Source of the DNA: Conidiobolus incongruus B7586
Taxonomy: Eukaryota > Entomophthoromycota > Entomophthoromycetes > Entomophthorales > Conidiobolaceae
Reading direction: 5' to 3'
Assembly (NCBI GenBank): GCA_000697335.1
Contig: JNEM01009230.1
Span: forward strand, 1-16,288
DNA: 16,288 bases
The notes below the pieces were generated by a model. That model was not told the origin of the DNA and did not search any database. It was given only the letters and a program-made list of their open reading frames with translations. Positions 1 through 10,720 of the stretch are shown piece after piece; the first letter of the stretch is position 1; every line of letters begins with the position of its first letter. A program made the position numbers and the translations under genes.

Positions 1-226
1 TATATATATCATATAATAATATTGATGATATTTATTTAATCAAAATTGATTAAATTATTACTATAATTTAACTTAAAAATGTCAATAATAGCTGGGAAAT
101 TTCTTAATAGCAATTTTATTTTTTATTAAAATTACATAACAACAATATTGATTATAATTATTCATCAATATTAATTTTTTATAACTATAAAGAATATAAA
201 TAATACATTTATAATTAATAATAATC
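1..226. other. AT-rich left flank, no gene seen
   Basis: Only short A/T runs and a terminal (TA)n stretch are visible. No open frame of useful length exists on either strand. It belongs to the CpG-free block that continues through the retroelement to about 7130. Confidence 0.7.
222..226. repeat. Left copy of imperfect target-site duplication
   Basis: TAATC directly precedes the 5' LTR; TAATT directly follows the 3' LTR at 5934-5938. Five bases is the usual target duplication size for Ty3/gypsy elements. The two copies differ by one C/T transition, the same kind of change that dominates between the LTRs. In such AT-rich DNA a four-of-five match is weak by itself, but it falls exactly where the LTR ends place it. 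Confidence 0.55.
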
Positions 227-624
227 TGTTAAGAGACTAGTTCTCTAAATTTTTATATATACTTTTATATAATCTAATTAATTATAAATTATATAATTAA
301 TTTATACTTATATAGTTAAATTAATTGTATAAATAGCATTGAATTATTTAATAAACTAGGTTTTTCTTTTTCTTCTTAATTCTTACTATTTTTTACTTTT
401 ACACTATTTCTAAAATTGAGACTATATTCTATCAATATTTTAGGATATTAGCACTACCTAATATAAATCTTAATATATCAGTGACTCATCCTAGTTTGAA
501 GTTTAATTAAACTTTGTTTACACTTACACACTATAGCCACATTATATTACTATATTCTACACACACTATTTTTATATTAAATCTTCCTCTATACTATATT
601 AGTTTAACTACCACTATGCTTATA
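227..624 (+). repeat. 5' LTR
   Basis: Starts TGTTAAGAG and ends CTTATA. It is 398 bp, exactly the length of the right copy (5536-5933), with no indels in my hand alignment. I count 32 differences, 30 of them transitions. A TATAAATAG box at 328-336 could be the element's old promoter. The end at 624 is supported by the primer-binding-site-like stretch that begins at the next base. Confidence 0.93.
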
Positions 625-638
625 TAGTAATAATAACA
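625..638 (+). other. Primer binding site remnant
   Basis: TAGTAATAATAACA lies directly against the LTR end. Its spacing and its TRGTA start resemble the TGGTA-type sites that pair with the 3' end of a tRNA used to prime minus-strand synthesis. The tRNA cannot be named from this decayed copy. Confidence 0.55.
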
Positions 639-779
639 AAACTATTAAAAACCTATTAAAAATTAATAATTATTTGTATCAAACTTAATTATTATTATTT
701 TAAATTTTATCTATAATTTATTTTATTTAAATTTAACACTATATACTATAATACCACTAAAAAAAAATACCCTTATATT

Positions 780-1800
780 ATTTTAATGATGATAGTAGTT
801 TAATTACTAAGTGAATCTAAGACTTTAGTTTTTAAAAGCTTATTACCCTCTAAAAAGCTTATATTAAACAACTTTTGATTGAAAAAAATATGTCTTAAAG
901 AGTTTAAATCTAATAAACCAGCTACTTCACTATAGTTAATATATTAAACTACTTTTTTAGTGTCTTTAAAGATAAATTAACTACTTATGATAATTTTAAA
1001 AACCTCTACAAGCTTAAAAACTACTTTAAAAATATAAAGAATTACCTTGATTTAATTTTAAATGAAGATTTAGAGAATATCTTTAAATTAGCCACTTTTT
1101 TTTTAGAAAATTCTACTTATATTTGGTAGTTAACTCATTATAAGTTTAATCCTAAAGAATCTTCAAGAGGATAACTTATTACAAAGATATAAACTTTTAA
1201 ACAATTAGAAAAAACCTTTAAAGAGAGGTATTACTTAAAAAATTAAATTTAATTAATAAAAGAAAAACTTTCCCAACTTAAATAAAAAACTTCTATAAGA
1301 TAACTAATTGAGAAATTTAATGAGATATACTTAAACATATTAAATATCACTAAAGAAAAACAAATCCACAAACTATTATAATACTTTAACTTTTAAGTAA
1401 AGCTTTAGTTAGTTAGTAGGGAACACTTTGATAATATGTTTTTTTCTAACATTTGTGATATAACAATTATAATTGATGATATCTTTTACTTTATAACTAA
1501 ATCTTCCCACCTAAAAAATTAATTTTTTAAACTTTAATTTAACCTACTTAAGTTTTAAATGATAAATGTTTCTGCTTTAAAGTTTTATAAAAAAACCTTT
1601 AGTGAAAAAGTTAAAGCTTATTTAAAAGTAAACAAAGGTTGTTATTACTGTTAAAAGATTTAAATTAACTATAAAGCTAATAAATACCCTTTAAAGAAGC
1701 AACATCTATTTAATTCTTAATAATCTTAACCTACTAACTATAAATTAAACCTGAATAATATTAATATAACATTAGAATTACTTTTTTCACAATTAGTTAA
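780..1800 (+). pseudogene. gag region of the chromovirus fossil
   Basis: This region lies between the primer binding site and the protease. It shows the spacing of a retrotransposon capsid protein, followed at about 1630-1690 by a remnant of a CCHC zinc knuckle, the nucleic-acid-binding end of Gag. It is broken throughout. The assignment rests on position and the knuckle pattern, since gag is poorly conserved among chromoviruses. Boundaries are approximate. Confidence 0.6.
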
Positions 1801-1879
1801 CAGATTCTAATCTAATCCACAAAAATTCTAATAGACTATTGATTCTACAAATTAAACTATGTATACTAGAGAAATCTAA

Positions 1880-2100
1880 TTGATTAAACTATTAGAAACT
1901 AGAAATATTTTAATAATTAATCTATCTTATAATTCTTTACTTTTAACTATTACCCTATTGTTTGTATTAATTAATTTCTTTATAAACACACCTATTAGTG
2001 TTTTAATTAATTTTAATTGTTTTAGTTATATTATCTCTTTTTCTATTATTATAAAGTTATCTTTACCTACCTAAAAAAGTAACTTGATAATTAAATATAC
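1880..2100 (+). pseudogene. Protease region of the chromovirus fossil
   Basis: A segment around 1930-2075 has the hydrophobic pattern of an aspartic protease of the retropepsin type and lies in the expected place between the zinc knuckle and reverse transcriptase. In an active element this enzyme cuts the Gag-Pol polyprotein. It is part of a broken fossil; the limits are approximate. Confidence 0.5.
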
Positions 2101-2679
2101 TAATAACTAATAGAATAAGCATTTGGTATTATATTTAAATACTTATCATTACCCTTTAACTACTCTTAATATATTAAATTCCTAGTTAACAACATTAGTT
2201 ATAATTTTATACTAGGTTAAAATTAGTTTAAATATCATAGTTTTATATCTATGAATATTACTTTAGAAAGTTACAAATTTATTTCTTTCATATTCCAATA
2301 AAAATTAGTGGAATTAATCTTAAAAAACTTATATTACCCTACTATAAAATTATTAATTACTATACCTAACACTAACTTTATAATTGTGGTAAATAATTCT
2401 ATTATTATAAGCAAAAACCAATGTAAAAAACTAATTAAAAACCTTAATAATTTATAAAGATATATATTTGTTTATTACCTATCTATTAATATTTCATTTA
2501 TTAATTTCAATAAAGTTATATTTAATAATCACTTTTTATATAATATAATAAGTTAATTTACTAATGTTTTTGAATCTATAGATAAATTACCTCTTAAATA
2601 TAATATTAAGCATAAAATTAAACTACTCTCTAATATACAACTATACTTAAAACCTACTTACTATTTATCTCTTGAATAA

Positions 2680-3820
2680 TATTAAACTTTAAAAAAAGAA
2701 ATTTAAAAACTACTTAAAAATAAATATATTAAATTTTTTTTTTACTATAAAAATTTCTAATCCTCTTTGTAAAAAAAACTGATGGTGGTTAAAGATTATA
2801 TATTGATAATTATGTTTTAAACTCTAAAACTATTAAAGATAAAATTTTATTATTAAACCTACATAATATTAGGGATAAACTACTTAAATCAATTATATTT
2901 ACCAAATTAGATGTTAGGAATAGATATTATAATATTAAAGTTGAAGAAAATTCTATTCTTTTAACTACTTTCAATATTTTTTTAAGTCACTATAAATTTA
3001 CTATTATAAACTTTAAATTGTGTAATGTTTTTGTAATTTTTACTTAATTTATCAATTCCCTTTTTAATCTTGTTTTTAATAACTTTGTTATTACTTACCT
3101 TGATAATATTCTAATTTATTTAAAAATTAAAGAAGAATATATTTAACATGTTAATTAGGTTTTATAAATTATTTAAGAATATAAATTACTTTTGAAACTA
3201 TTAAAATATATCTTTGGTACCTTTTCTATTTTTTTCTATAGTTAAATTGTTTTTTTTAAGGAATTAATATTAATTTAACTAAACTCAATGGTGTTAAAGT
3301 TTTTACTATACTTATAAATAAAGATTAACTTATGTTTATACTTAGATTATTAAATTACTTTAAAGATTTCATTAATTTTTTTATTGAATTTATTACTTAT
3401 CTTTTTAATCTCTTAAAGAAAGACTCTCTTTTTAAATAAATCCTACTATATATTTTCTACATAAATGCTTTAATTTTTTATATTATTAATGTTCTTGCTT
3501 TATTTATTTTTAATTTAAAACTACCTACTATTAATTTACTAACTCTAATTCTTTTATAATTAATAGATAATTAACTTAGTTTGAATTTAATTTATATTTT
3601 ACCCTATAACTATAAGATAAAATAATAAATAAAAGAGAATAGGTTGAATTTAACTTTATAAATGTTACTTTAAAACTAATAACATTCTGGTTAAGAAAAA
3701 TAAAACTAGCTAAATTAAAATACCTAGTTTATAAATAAAAACTCTTTATTTTAGTAGAAATAATCAAAAATCACTTATATTTCCTATCCTATAATTTTTT
3801 TTAACATTTACAAATTATAA
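2680..3820 (+). pseudogene. Reverse transcriptase and RNase H region of the chromovirus fossil
   Basis: The reverse transcriptase palm is recognisable: a stretch at about 2890-3060 resembles the Ty3/gypsy fingers-palm segment and is followed near 3090-3125 by the catalytic YLD-ILIY-type box. RNase H follows from about 3430. In a live copy these would turn the element RNA into DNA in the cytoplasmic particle. The region is heavily interrupted. The YLD-ILIY-type box and the integrase are the strongest evidence for the family. Confidence 0.85.
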
Positions 3821-4129
3821 ATCACTTATCTACTTAAATACTTAAAAGTATTTATTAAGAAAATAAGTTAAATAGATTAAAATTATCTAAGCTTACCTTT
3901 TTTTTATTTAATATCTTTTAGGTTAATAAAACTATATTATAGATACTTTGTTAAATAATCTTATATATTTACCCTTTTATTTTAATTATAAAAATCCAGC
4001 AAATATTAACTCAATGATTATTAATAAAAGAAATAAAGAATTTATTAAATTACTTTAAGAAACACTATTAAATAATAATTTTTTTATTTTAGTTAAAGAA
4101 AAACTTTTTAAACTATTAAAAAACTAATT

Positions 4130-5300
4130 AAAATATATTAAAAAATTTAAAATTATCAATAACTTACTATATTATAATAATTGTCTATATATTCCTAATA
4201 TTCCTAAGATTTAACAAATAATATTTGATGAATGCTATAACTTACTTGTTAGAGGATATTAAAACTAGTTAAAAACTGCTGAAAGAATTAAAATAAAGTA
4301 TTACTAACCTTCCTTAGTTAAATTAGTTTAGAAATACACTAATATTTGTGATATATACTAAAGAATTAAATATAATACTCAATTAAAATATAGTAAACTT
4401 ATTCCCTTATAAGTCCCTAATAAAACTTAACAACAAATCCAACTTGATTTTATAGAAATTCTTAAATCAACAAATAGTTATAATAACTTACTAATTGTAA
4501 TTGATTTATTTTCCAAATATGTTTATTTTATTCCTTGTTTTAAAACTTCTACAGTTAAAGATATTACACAATTGTTATTCTTTAATATTTTTACCCACTA
4601 TAAAATTCCACAAACTATTATATTTGATAGAGATATATAATTCAACTCTTGATTTTAAAAGTCACTATTTTTTTCCTTTAAGATTAACCTAGTTATATCT
4701 ACTATTAATTATCACTAAACTAATAAACTTGTTGAAAAAACTATTAAAACCTTAAAGCAAAAAATTAAAACTTATATTAATATCAATTAGTTAAATTAAA
4801 ATACCTATATCTATCAACTCTAATATTTATTCAACACCTTTATTAACAAATCAACAGGTTTTAGCTTTTATTTTATTAATTATAATAAATATCTTAATTT
4901 AATAATTACTCTAAAACTTCAAATCAACTTACCTTTAAACATTGTTGAATTTTAATCTAATATCAAATATATTAATTCCCTTGTTAAATTTAACTTAGAA
5001 GAAAAATAAAAGATTATAAAATAATAATACTTAAAGTTATCTAGAAACCCTCTTAAATATAAAATTAGTATGTTTGTATACTTAGAACAATTTACCCTTA
5101 AACATACCCTACTTAAATCTAGTATAAATCCCAAATACTTATTATTATATTATAATCCCTATAAAATTTAATCTATTGATTTAAATTTTAAAAATATTAC
5201 CTTAGAATTACTTCTAGCTTTGAGGATCAACTTTACCTTTTACATATCTAAAATTAAACCATACTTTGAAGATTTTAACACTTTTCCTAATCAATTAAAA
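4130..5300 (+). pseudogene. Integrase region of the chromovirus fossil
   Basis: The zinc-binding N-terminal part lies around 4150-4310. The catalytic core, about 4430-4760, shows the LDFIE / VIDLFSKYVYFIPC pattern typical of Ty3/gypsy integrases. A C-terminal stretch near 4840-4920 matches the NKSTGFS-type segment of the same enzymes. In a live element it inserts the DNA copy into the host genome. The fossil is broken. No host gene is proposed here. Confidence 0.85.
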
Positions 5301-5319
5301 ACCCTAAAACTAGATCTAA

Positions 5320-5480
5320 TTATTAATTAAGATAGAGAAGAAGAATACTATGTTAATTACATAATTAAATCTAAATCTGTTAGGAATAAACTTTATTTTT
5401 ATATAAAATAGATAGGTTATTTTATTAAAGAAGCTACATAAGAACCTTTAGAAAATATTAAAAATATTTTAACCTATTAT
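5320..5480 (+). pseudogene. Chromodomain remnant at the end of pol
   Basis: After the integrase comes an acidic run and then the spaced aromatic pattern of a chromodomain (an EYYVN-I-type first strand, a G-Y turn and an EPLENI-type helix start). Chromoviruses carry this fold at the integrase C-terminus, where it binds methylated histone H3 and steers insertion to heterochromatin. This is the basis for calling the element a chromovirus. Confidence 0.75.
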
Positions 5481-5527
5481 ACCTATTTATAAAAAATTAA
5501 AAAGTGTGTCTCTTTTAAAAAACCTAC

Positions 5528-5535
5528 TAAAAGAG
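5528..5535 (+). other. Polypurine tract
   Basis: The purine run TAAAAGAG ends one base before the right LTR begins. This is where plus-strand synthesis is primed in LTR retroelements, and it supports the 5536 boundary. Confidence 0.6.
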
Positions 5536-5933
5536 TATTAAGAGATTAATTCTTTAAATTCTTATATATACTTTCATATAATTTAATTAACTATAAATTA
5601 TATAATTAATTTATACTTATATAATTAAATTAATTATATAAATAGTATTGAATTATCTAATAAACTAAGTTCTTCTTTTTCCTCTCAATTCTTACTATTT
5701 TTTACTTTTACACTATTTCTAAAATTGAAACTATATTCTATTAATATTATAGGATATTAGCACTACCTAATATAAATCTTAATATATCAGTGACTCATCC
5801 TAGTTTGAAGCTTAATTAAACTTTGTTTACATTTGCACACTACAGCAACATTATATTACCACATTCTACACATACTACTTTTATATTAAGTCTTCCTCTA
5901 TATTATATTAGTTTAACTACCACTACACTTATA
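5536..5933 (+). repeat. 3' LTR
   Basis: Direct repeat of 227-624, also 398 bp, with a TATAAATAG box in the same relative place. Near-identical cores (for example around 5755-5815 against 446-506) remove doubt about the pairing. Differences from the left copy are almost all C/T or G/A and run in both directions, so both copies have mutated since insertion. Confidence 0.93.
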
Positions 5934-5938
5934 TAATT
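5934..5938. repeat. Right copy of imperfect target-site duplication
   Basis: TAATT follows the 3' LTR and pairs with TAATC at 222-226, differing by one transition. Confidence 0.5.
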
Positions 5939-7136
5939 AAAAAAAGGAATAAACTTCTCAATTAGTAAATTGGTAAATAAATATACTAATTTTAATATTT
6001 GATATTTAATATATCAATATTTATTCATATCTATATATAGTTCAGAATTCAATTATATTAAGATGAATATTTTTCACAATAATATAATAATTTAATTTAT
6101 TTGCAATTAATGATTCTCAAAAAAATAATATATTAATTTGCAATAATTTATTAAATGATTGAATAACAATAGTATTTTTAGGTGTATTAATTATCTGAGT
6201 ATTATATTTGATATTTTTGAGATAAATATTTAATATAAAATTAATGGCTATATTATTATAAATTAGGTTATTAATATCAAATTATAAATAAAATTATTTT
6301 AAATTAGCTCTTTATTTTAATAGAAATCATGATAATTTTAATATAATTATATCACTATTTCTTAAATGATTTAGTTATTATATATCCTAGTCTTTACTAA
6401 ATAATATATTTATATTCTAGGAATAAGATACAATTAAATTATAAAGATACTTTAATTGAATTATGTCAATTAATTTATTATAACTAATATCAAATATTTT
6501 TTTCAATTATTTGTAATGAATATAATATTAAAAGCAAAATAAAATAGTGTTATTAATAATAAGAACTTTTGATTAATCAATATGCTCCAATTTTGTCTTA
6601 TATATTGTTAGATATTTAATAATATCTAATGATTTATATTATTTGATTTAACTTTAATAAAATTAGACCAAATTCAAATGATTCATTTTAGACATCCAAA
6701 AATAAATATTTTTTTAGATAAATATCAGATTTAAAGAACATCATATATACAGATTTCATTTTTATTTTTTTAAAATCATTATAGTTTTAATTATATTTTC
6801 TATAGATTATTTAATAATACAATATCTTGTATATATAATTCAAAATAAATATTGACTTAAGAGTATATAGCTGGTTATATATATATCACAAATAACATAG
6901 TATAGTTTAACTAATTAAACTATTGATATTAATTGATGGTACACTTTGTTATAATTTTGAAATTTCATACTATTGATTTGCTTTTGAAATAATAAAAAAT
7001 AATATATATATATATTGATTTATATTCAATTGATTATCTTTAATTTATGATATAGGTTTAAAATTTTGAAATTGATATATTATTAATATTAACAATATAT
7101 AAGAAAATACACCATTAAATAAAATTCAACCGAATA
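5939..7136. other. AT-rich, CpG-free intergenic DNA, no gene seen
   Basis: About 1.2 kb of very AT-rich DNA with frequent stops in all frames and a (TA)n run near 7002-7015. It keeps the CpG-free character of the neighbouring retroelement although it lies outside the LTRs. It could be an older, unrecognisable repeat, or host DNA affected by spreading of the same mutational process. Confidence 0.65.
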
Positions 7137-7620
7137 TTATAGGAAGTAATTTTTGTCGTGCATTTCTGATTCACTCAATTTCCAGCTGATGTAATCACAA
7201 CGATTATCAATAGTAATTAATTTATCTCTAATCATTTGAAACCATATATCTTTCCAGCTGAAACCAAAAGAGTTTTATTCAGCTGCTCTAATGCCTAGAT
7301 ACATTTCAATGCTGCTATTGCGATTTTCATTAGTAGGAACACTGCCCTTAATATATTGATGTTCGTTGAAGGAAATTGATAGTTATTATAATAGTTATGA
7401 TTGCATTTTGGTAATCATCACTCAAAAAAAACTCCATCTTTGTCAACATCTTTTATTATAATTTGAACTGTTATAATTCCCATGCTCATGGATATAGTCT
7501 ACGTTTTTGTCTCCTGATGAATGACTTAAAATTTAGGTATAATCATCTCCATTAACAGCACATATAAATTCATTAAACTATACAGGGGCTGACATCATTT
7601 GAACCAATTAACTCAAAATT
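7137..7620 (-). pseudogene. Broken coding-like relic of unknown family
   Basis: This island is richer in G+C than its surroundings and carries about seven CpGs in 500 bp, after none in the preceding 7.1 kb. On the minus strand a segment at 7140-7382 reads for about 80 codons with plausible protein composition, including SWKDIWFQMIRDKL and TIDNRCDYISWKL. A second segment around 7445-7565 contains SSGDKNVDYIHEHGNY. The segments lie in different frames and are interrupted, so this does not look like an intact gene. I do not recognise the family. It could be a decayed host or transferred gene, or, less likely, exons of a gene whose introns I cannot place. Confidence 0.45.
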
Positions 7621-9602
7621 AATACATACGACTTCATAGTTGGAAAAAAATATAAAATAAAAAGCCAGAAGTTTTATTATTATTTAGATTATTATATAAA
7701 TTAAATTCTAATGTTATATAATGACATCTTGAAATTTGAAATAGTTATGAATTGTGAATTAAATCTAAATTTTTTCCCCAAAAATTTAAAATTTTAATTA
7801 TTTAAAATATAGAGTGTATTATCTCCAGAATATAAAATTATAGTATGATAATATTTAAATAGAAATATTAAAGAGAATTCAATACAAGTATTTGCTGGTG
7901 GACTATTATAGATAATATTCACAGGTTGAATTAGATTTTCTAATGGATTTATATTTTAACTTTTATTTCATTAAATTTCAGAATAAAATTAAAAATTAAT
8001 CTATATTACAATTCATGTTATATGAGTCTGCTATTTTATAATATGGGTTTATCCATTTAGATATTAAATTTTAGTCAGTATATAAGAAAAACAAAATAAA
8101 GTTTAAAATTTTTTGATTCCAATATAATATTTGAATCACTATTTAAAAAAGATATATGAAACTAATTAAAGATATCAATTTACTGACCCTAAAAAGGTTA
8201 AATATCAAGGTTATAGAAATAAGGTTTTACAATATATACTTTATCATGTCTTGAAAAGTTTTAAATACATAGTATATTAGAAAAAACTCTTTTTAATGTT
8301 AAGATAAAAGTTTCTAAATCAGCATTTTAATTAAACTTAATAGAATTACTATATCAAATCAAAGTATTTTCAATATTTAAAATAATAAAAAATATTTAAT
8401 TACGAATTTCAGTATATATATACCATATTATTCAATGTCTTCATTTTGTTATTTTTGGTATTTCTGCCAAAAATTATCATAAAACAAATTAAAAAATATA
8501 AAATAAAATATTAATTATAAAAATATATTAAATTATTAGATATTAATTTTTAAAATAATTATTAGAATATAATTTTTATATTATCCAAAATATAATTATA
8601 TAGAAATAATAAAAAATAAATAATAAATAAAATAAAAATTATATTTTAATAAATAATATTGATTTGGATCAAATATTTAGTAATAAAATTAGAAAAAAAA
8701 ATTTAAGCTCTTGTAATTAAATATATTTTAAAATTTATATTAAAATAAAAATATAAATAAAAAATACCAAGAATATAAGGTTTATTATTGTTTAATTTAT
8801 TTAATTATTTTATAATTTATTTTGATTTCTTGAATATTAATAAATAATGAAAATATTTATTATTTATATATATTTTTATAATTATTGAAATTAATCGTAT
8901 TTTCTGAGTTATATTTTATTCAATATAAAATTATAGGAATAATAAATAATAAATAAATAAAAAGGAGTATACTTGAATATTATATTATATTATATTATAT
9001 TATATTATACTAATATTGAATAACAGTATGGATTTTAATAAATATTAAATAAATTATCACTATCTAATTTTTAAACTAATATATTGACTCATATCTGATA
9101 ATTCTTTAGTCCCTTTTAAACTATAATATATTAATAAAACTAAAATTTTAAAAAAATAATTTGAAATTAATGTGAATAATTCATTTGATATATTGGAATG
9201 ATTTCAAAAGAACAATTATTTGTGGAATATAAGAACTATAACTATTATATAACTAAAATCTAACCCTAATTCTATATAAAATATAATTTTAAGTGATAAT
9301 AGATTTTGAATTTTATGACTTTTATAAGTGTAATATTAGTATATGAAATACATATATACTTAATTAAATTTTTGACAATTTAGAAACGAATGGATTGAAT
9401 TGGTAAATAAATCAAAATAAAATAATATAATATGGTATTTATATTTAAGAATATGAAATAGAATTGATAATTGATTTGAATATTGTTTAATAAGATAGTT
9501 CTTGGTGATTAAAATGGTATCTATACGCATTAAATAACATTGAGTTATTGCATTATTAAGTCAAAGCTTAAAATTTTTTATACAACTGGAATCGAACTAC
9601 AT
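7621..9602. other. AT-rich intergenic DNA, no gene seen
   Basis: About 2 kb with G+C falling to near 10% between about 8470 and 8900. There are only scattered CpGs and no open frame worth reporting. Apart from the pentanucleotide repeat at 8977-9009 I see nothing structured. The 3' end of the minus-strand RRP42 transcript must lie in its right part. Confidence 0.65.
8977..9009. repeat. ATATT pentanucleotide microsatellite
   Basis: Six full ATATT units plus ATA in 33 bp with no interruption. A shorter tract of the same pentamer lies at 13554-13572. It is a simple slippage repeat, likely to vary in length between strains. Confidence 0.9.
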
Positions 9603-10517
9603 TCAATGAGCTAAAAAGCCTACGGGTTCCGACGTAAGGCCTCTTTGACGAAGGAGTTCCAATTCTTTCTTCTCGGATTCCAAGCGCTCGTCCATCTTGG
9701 AGAGGTTGACGAGTGCCAATTTTTTACCAGTTTCGATCATTTCGCTAACCATACCGATATCGATAGCGCCGCGTCCGACCTTTTGGATGAGGGCAACCTT
9801 GCCAGATTTGTTGACACCCACCATGACTTTACCAAGAGCACATCCTTCCTCGATGAGGGTAGCGTCAACAACGTAGCGATCGCCAATTTTGTTGAGAGTG
9901 ACAATTAGGGGCAGATCCTCCCAACCCTTAAGTGAACTGGTGAGTTCGTTATCATCAACAATTTCGAATTCGGTCACACCTTCCACAGGAGGATGTACAA
10001 TTACTTTAGGTAATCTCGTAGTAGCCAAAGCGGCACGAACGCCGACAGCAATACAATCCACGAGGGAACCACTCCAGCCGAGGACTAGAACATCAATGTA
10101 GAGATGCCAAGCAGTCTGATTTTCAATAATGCACAACGCATCCAAATCAATGCCACAGCCCTCCGCATCGAACATCTTCTGAAAGATTTGGGTCAGTTCG
10201 TTGTTGATATCGTCTGCCGCTCTCCCACGAAATTGCAACGAGCAATTGGGTGCGCACTCAACACTGCAGATAATTTTTCCACGGTTAGGTTTTACAGAAT
10301 TGAGGTCTACGTCCCCTGTTTCAGCCTTGACACCCACTATTAAATCGGTCCCATCTTGTTGTCGAACTCGACTCGAACCGTGAGCATTAGGTAAATTTCC
10401 AGTTTCTATGTAAATGGGTCTGTAATCTAATTTGCTGCGACCGTCTATTCTAATGCCGCTTTCAATTCCCTTAATAATGAAATCTCTTTCACTTTGAGAT
10501 ACTGAAGTTTGCAACAT
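9603..10517 (-). CDS. RRP42: Exosome complex subunit Rrp42
   Basis: A 304-residue RNase PH-fold protein, one of the six subunits forming the ring of the eukaryotic RNA exosome (3'-5' decay and processing of rRNA, snoRNA and mRNA in nucleus and cytoplasm). The ring is catalytically inert in most eukaryotes and threads RNA to Rrp44. Visible marks: IRIDGR at 22-27 just before the first domain; GSSRV and GTDLIVGVKAE at 47-66; LYIDVLVL at 139-146; domain 2 with DATLIEEG at 218-225 and a KVGRGAID turn near 246-253; and a C-terminal VGFL at 299-302, which also ends the human homologue EXOSC7 as I recall it. The length is close to that of human (about 290) and yeast (265). The ATG at 10515-10517 is the first in frame and the N-terminus aligns with the family. 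It has no intron, unlike the two genes upstream. Rrp43 or Rrp45 are less likely given the overall match to EXOSC7. Confidence 0.93.
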   Translation of the reverse strand: MLQTSVSQSERDFIIKGIESGIRIDGRSKLDYRPIYIETGNLPNAHGSSRVRQQDGTDLIVGVKAETGDVDLNSVKPNRGKIICSVECAPNCSLQFRGRAADDINNELTQIFQKMFDAEGCGIDLDALCIIENQTAWHLYIDVLVLGWSGSLVDCIAVGVRAALATTRLPKVIVHPPVEGVTEFEIVDDNELTSSLKGWEDLPLIVTLNKIGDRYVVDATLIEEGCALGKVMVGVNKSGKVALIQKVGRGAIDIGMVSEMIETGKKLALVNLSKMDERLESEKKELELLRQRGLTSEPVGFLAH

Positions 10518-10720
10518 AATGAATTATTTATTTATTTTGAATTATTTTAATTAATATAATTATAATTAATGAATTTAAACTTTCCAACTATTTTAAATAA
10601 TTTAAAATTGATATAAAAATTATTATGGGATATTGAATTTCTTAATAAATTATTCTCAAATTATATTAAAAAATGGTCTCACAAATATTGTTCAATACTA
10701 ATAATAACACTTATAATACG

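Larger units (their letters stand above)
227..5933 (+). mobile_element. Ty3/gypsy chromovirus LTR retrotransposon, degraded fossil
   Basis: This is a complete-length but inactive LTR retrotransposon, 5.7 kb, read on the plus strand. Two 398-bp direct repeats bound it, with a primer binding site just inside the left LTR and a purine run just before the right LTR. Internal order is gag with a zinc-knuckle remnant, protease, reverse transcriptase, RNase H, integrase, and a C-terminal chromodomain remnant. Integrase lying after RNase H places it in Ty3/gypsy rather than Ty1/copia, and the chromodomain places it among the chromoviruses. The coding part is broken in dozens of places. G+C is about one base in six and I find no CpG inside it. 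The LTRs agree at about 92% by my hand count, with nearly all differences being transitions, so decay by cytosine deamination or RIP-like mutation is likely. That makes LTR divergence a poor clock; the copy is old but not ancient. Confidence 0.93.

Noticed and set aside
4952-5134. 60-codon minus-strand frame inside the retroelement
   Set aside because: It is antisense to the integrase end of the fossil, with AT-driven composition and no motif.
1-9000. Mitochondrial or plasmid origin suggested by very low G+C
   Set aside because: The block is continuous with spliced nuclear genes and contains a nuclear LTR retroelement; no mitochondrial gene is seen.
5960-9411. Shared ATTGGTAAATAAAT at about 5969 and 9398 as a possible repeat
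   Set aside because: The 14-bp match does not extend on either side and is plausible by chance in this base composition.
9575-9600. tRNA T-arm-like motif (GGAATCGAAC on the plus strand, GTTCGATTCC on the minus)
   Set aside because: The bases on either side of the loop do not pair to form a T-stem, and no acceptor stem, anticodon arm or D-arm can be found nearby.
9645-10383. Several plus-strand frames opposite RRP42
   Set aside because: They are shadows of a clearly conserved minus-strand gene.
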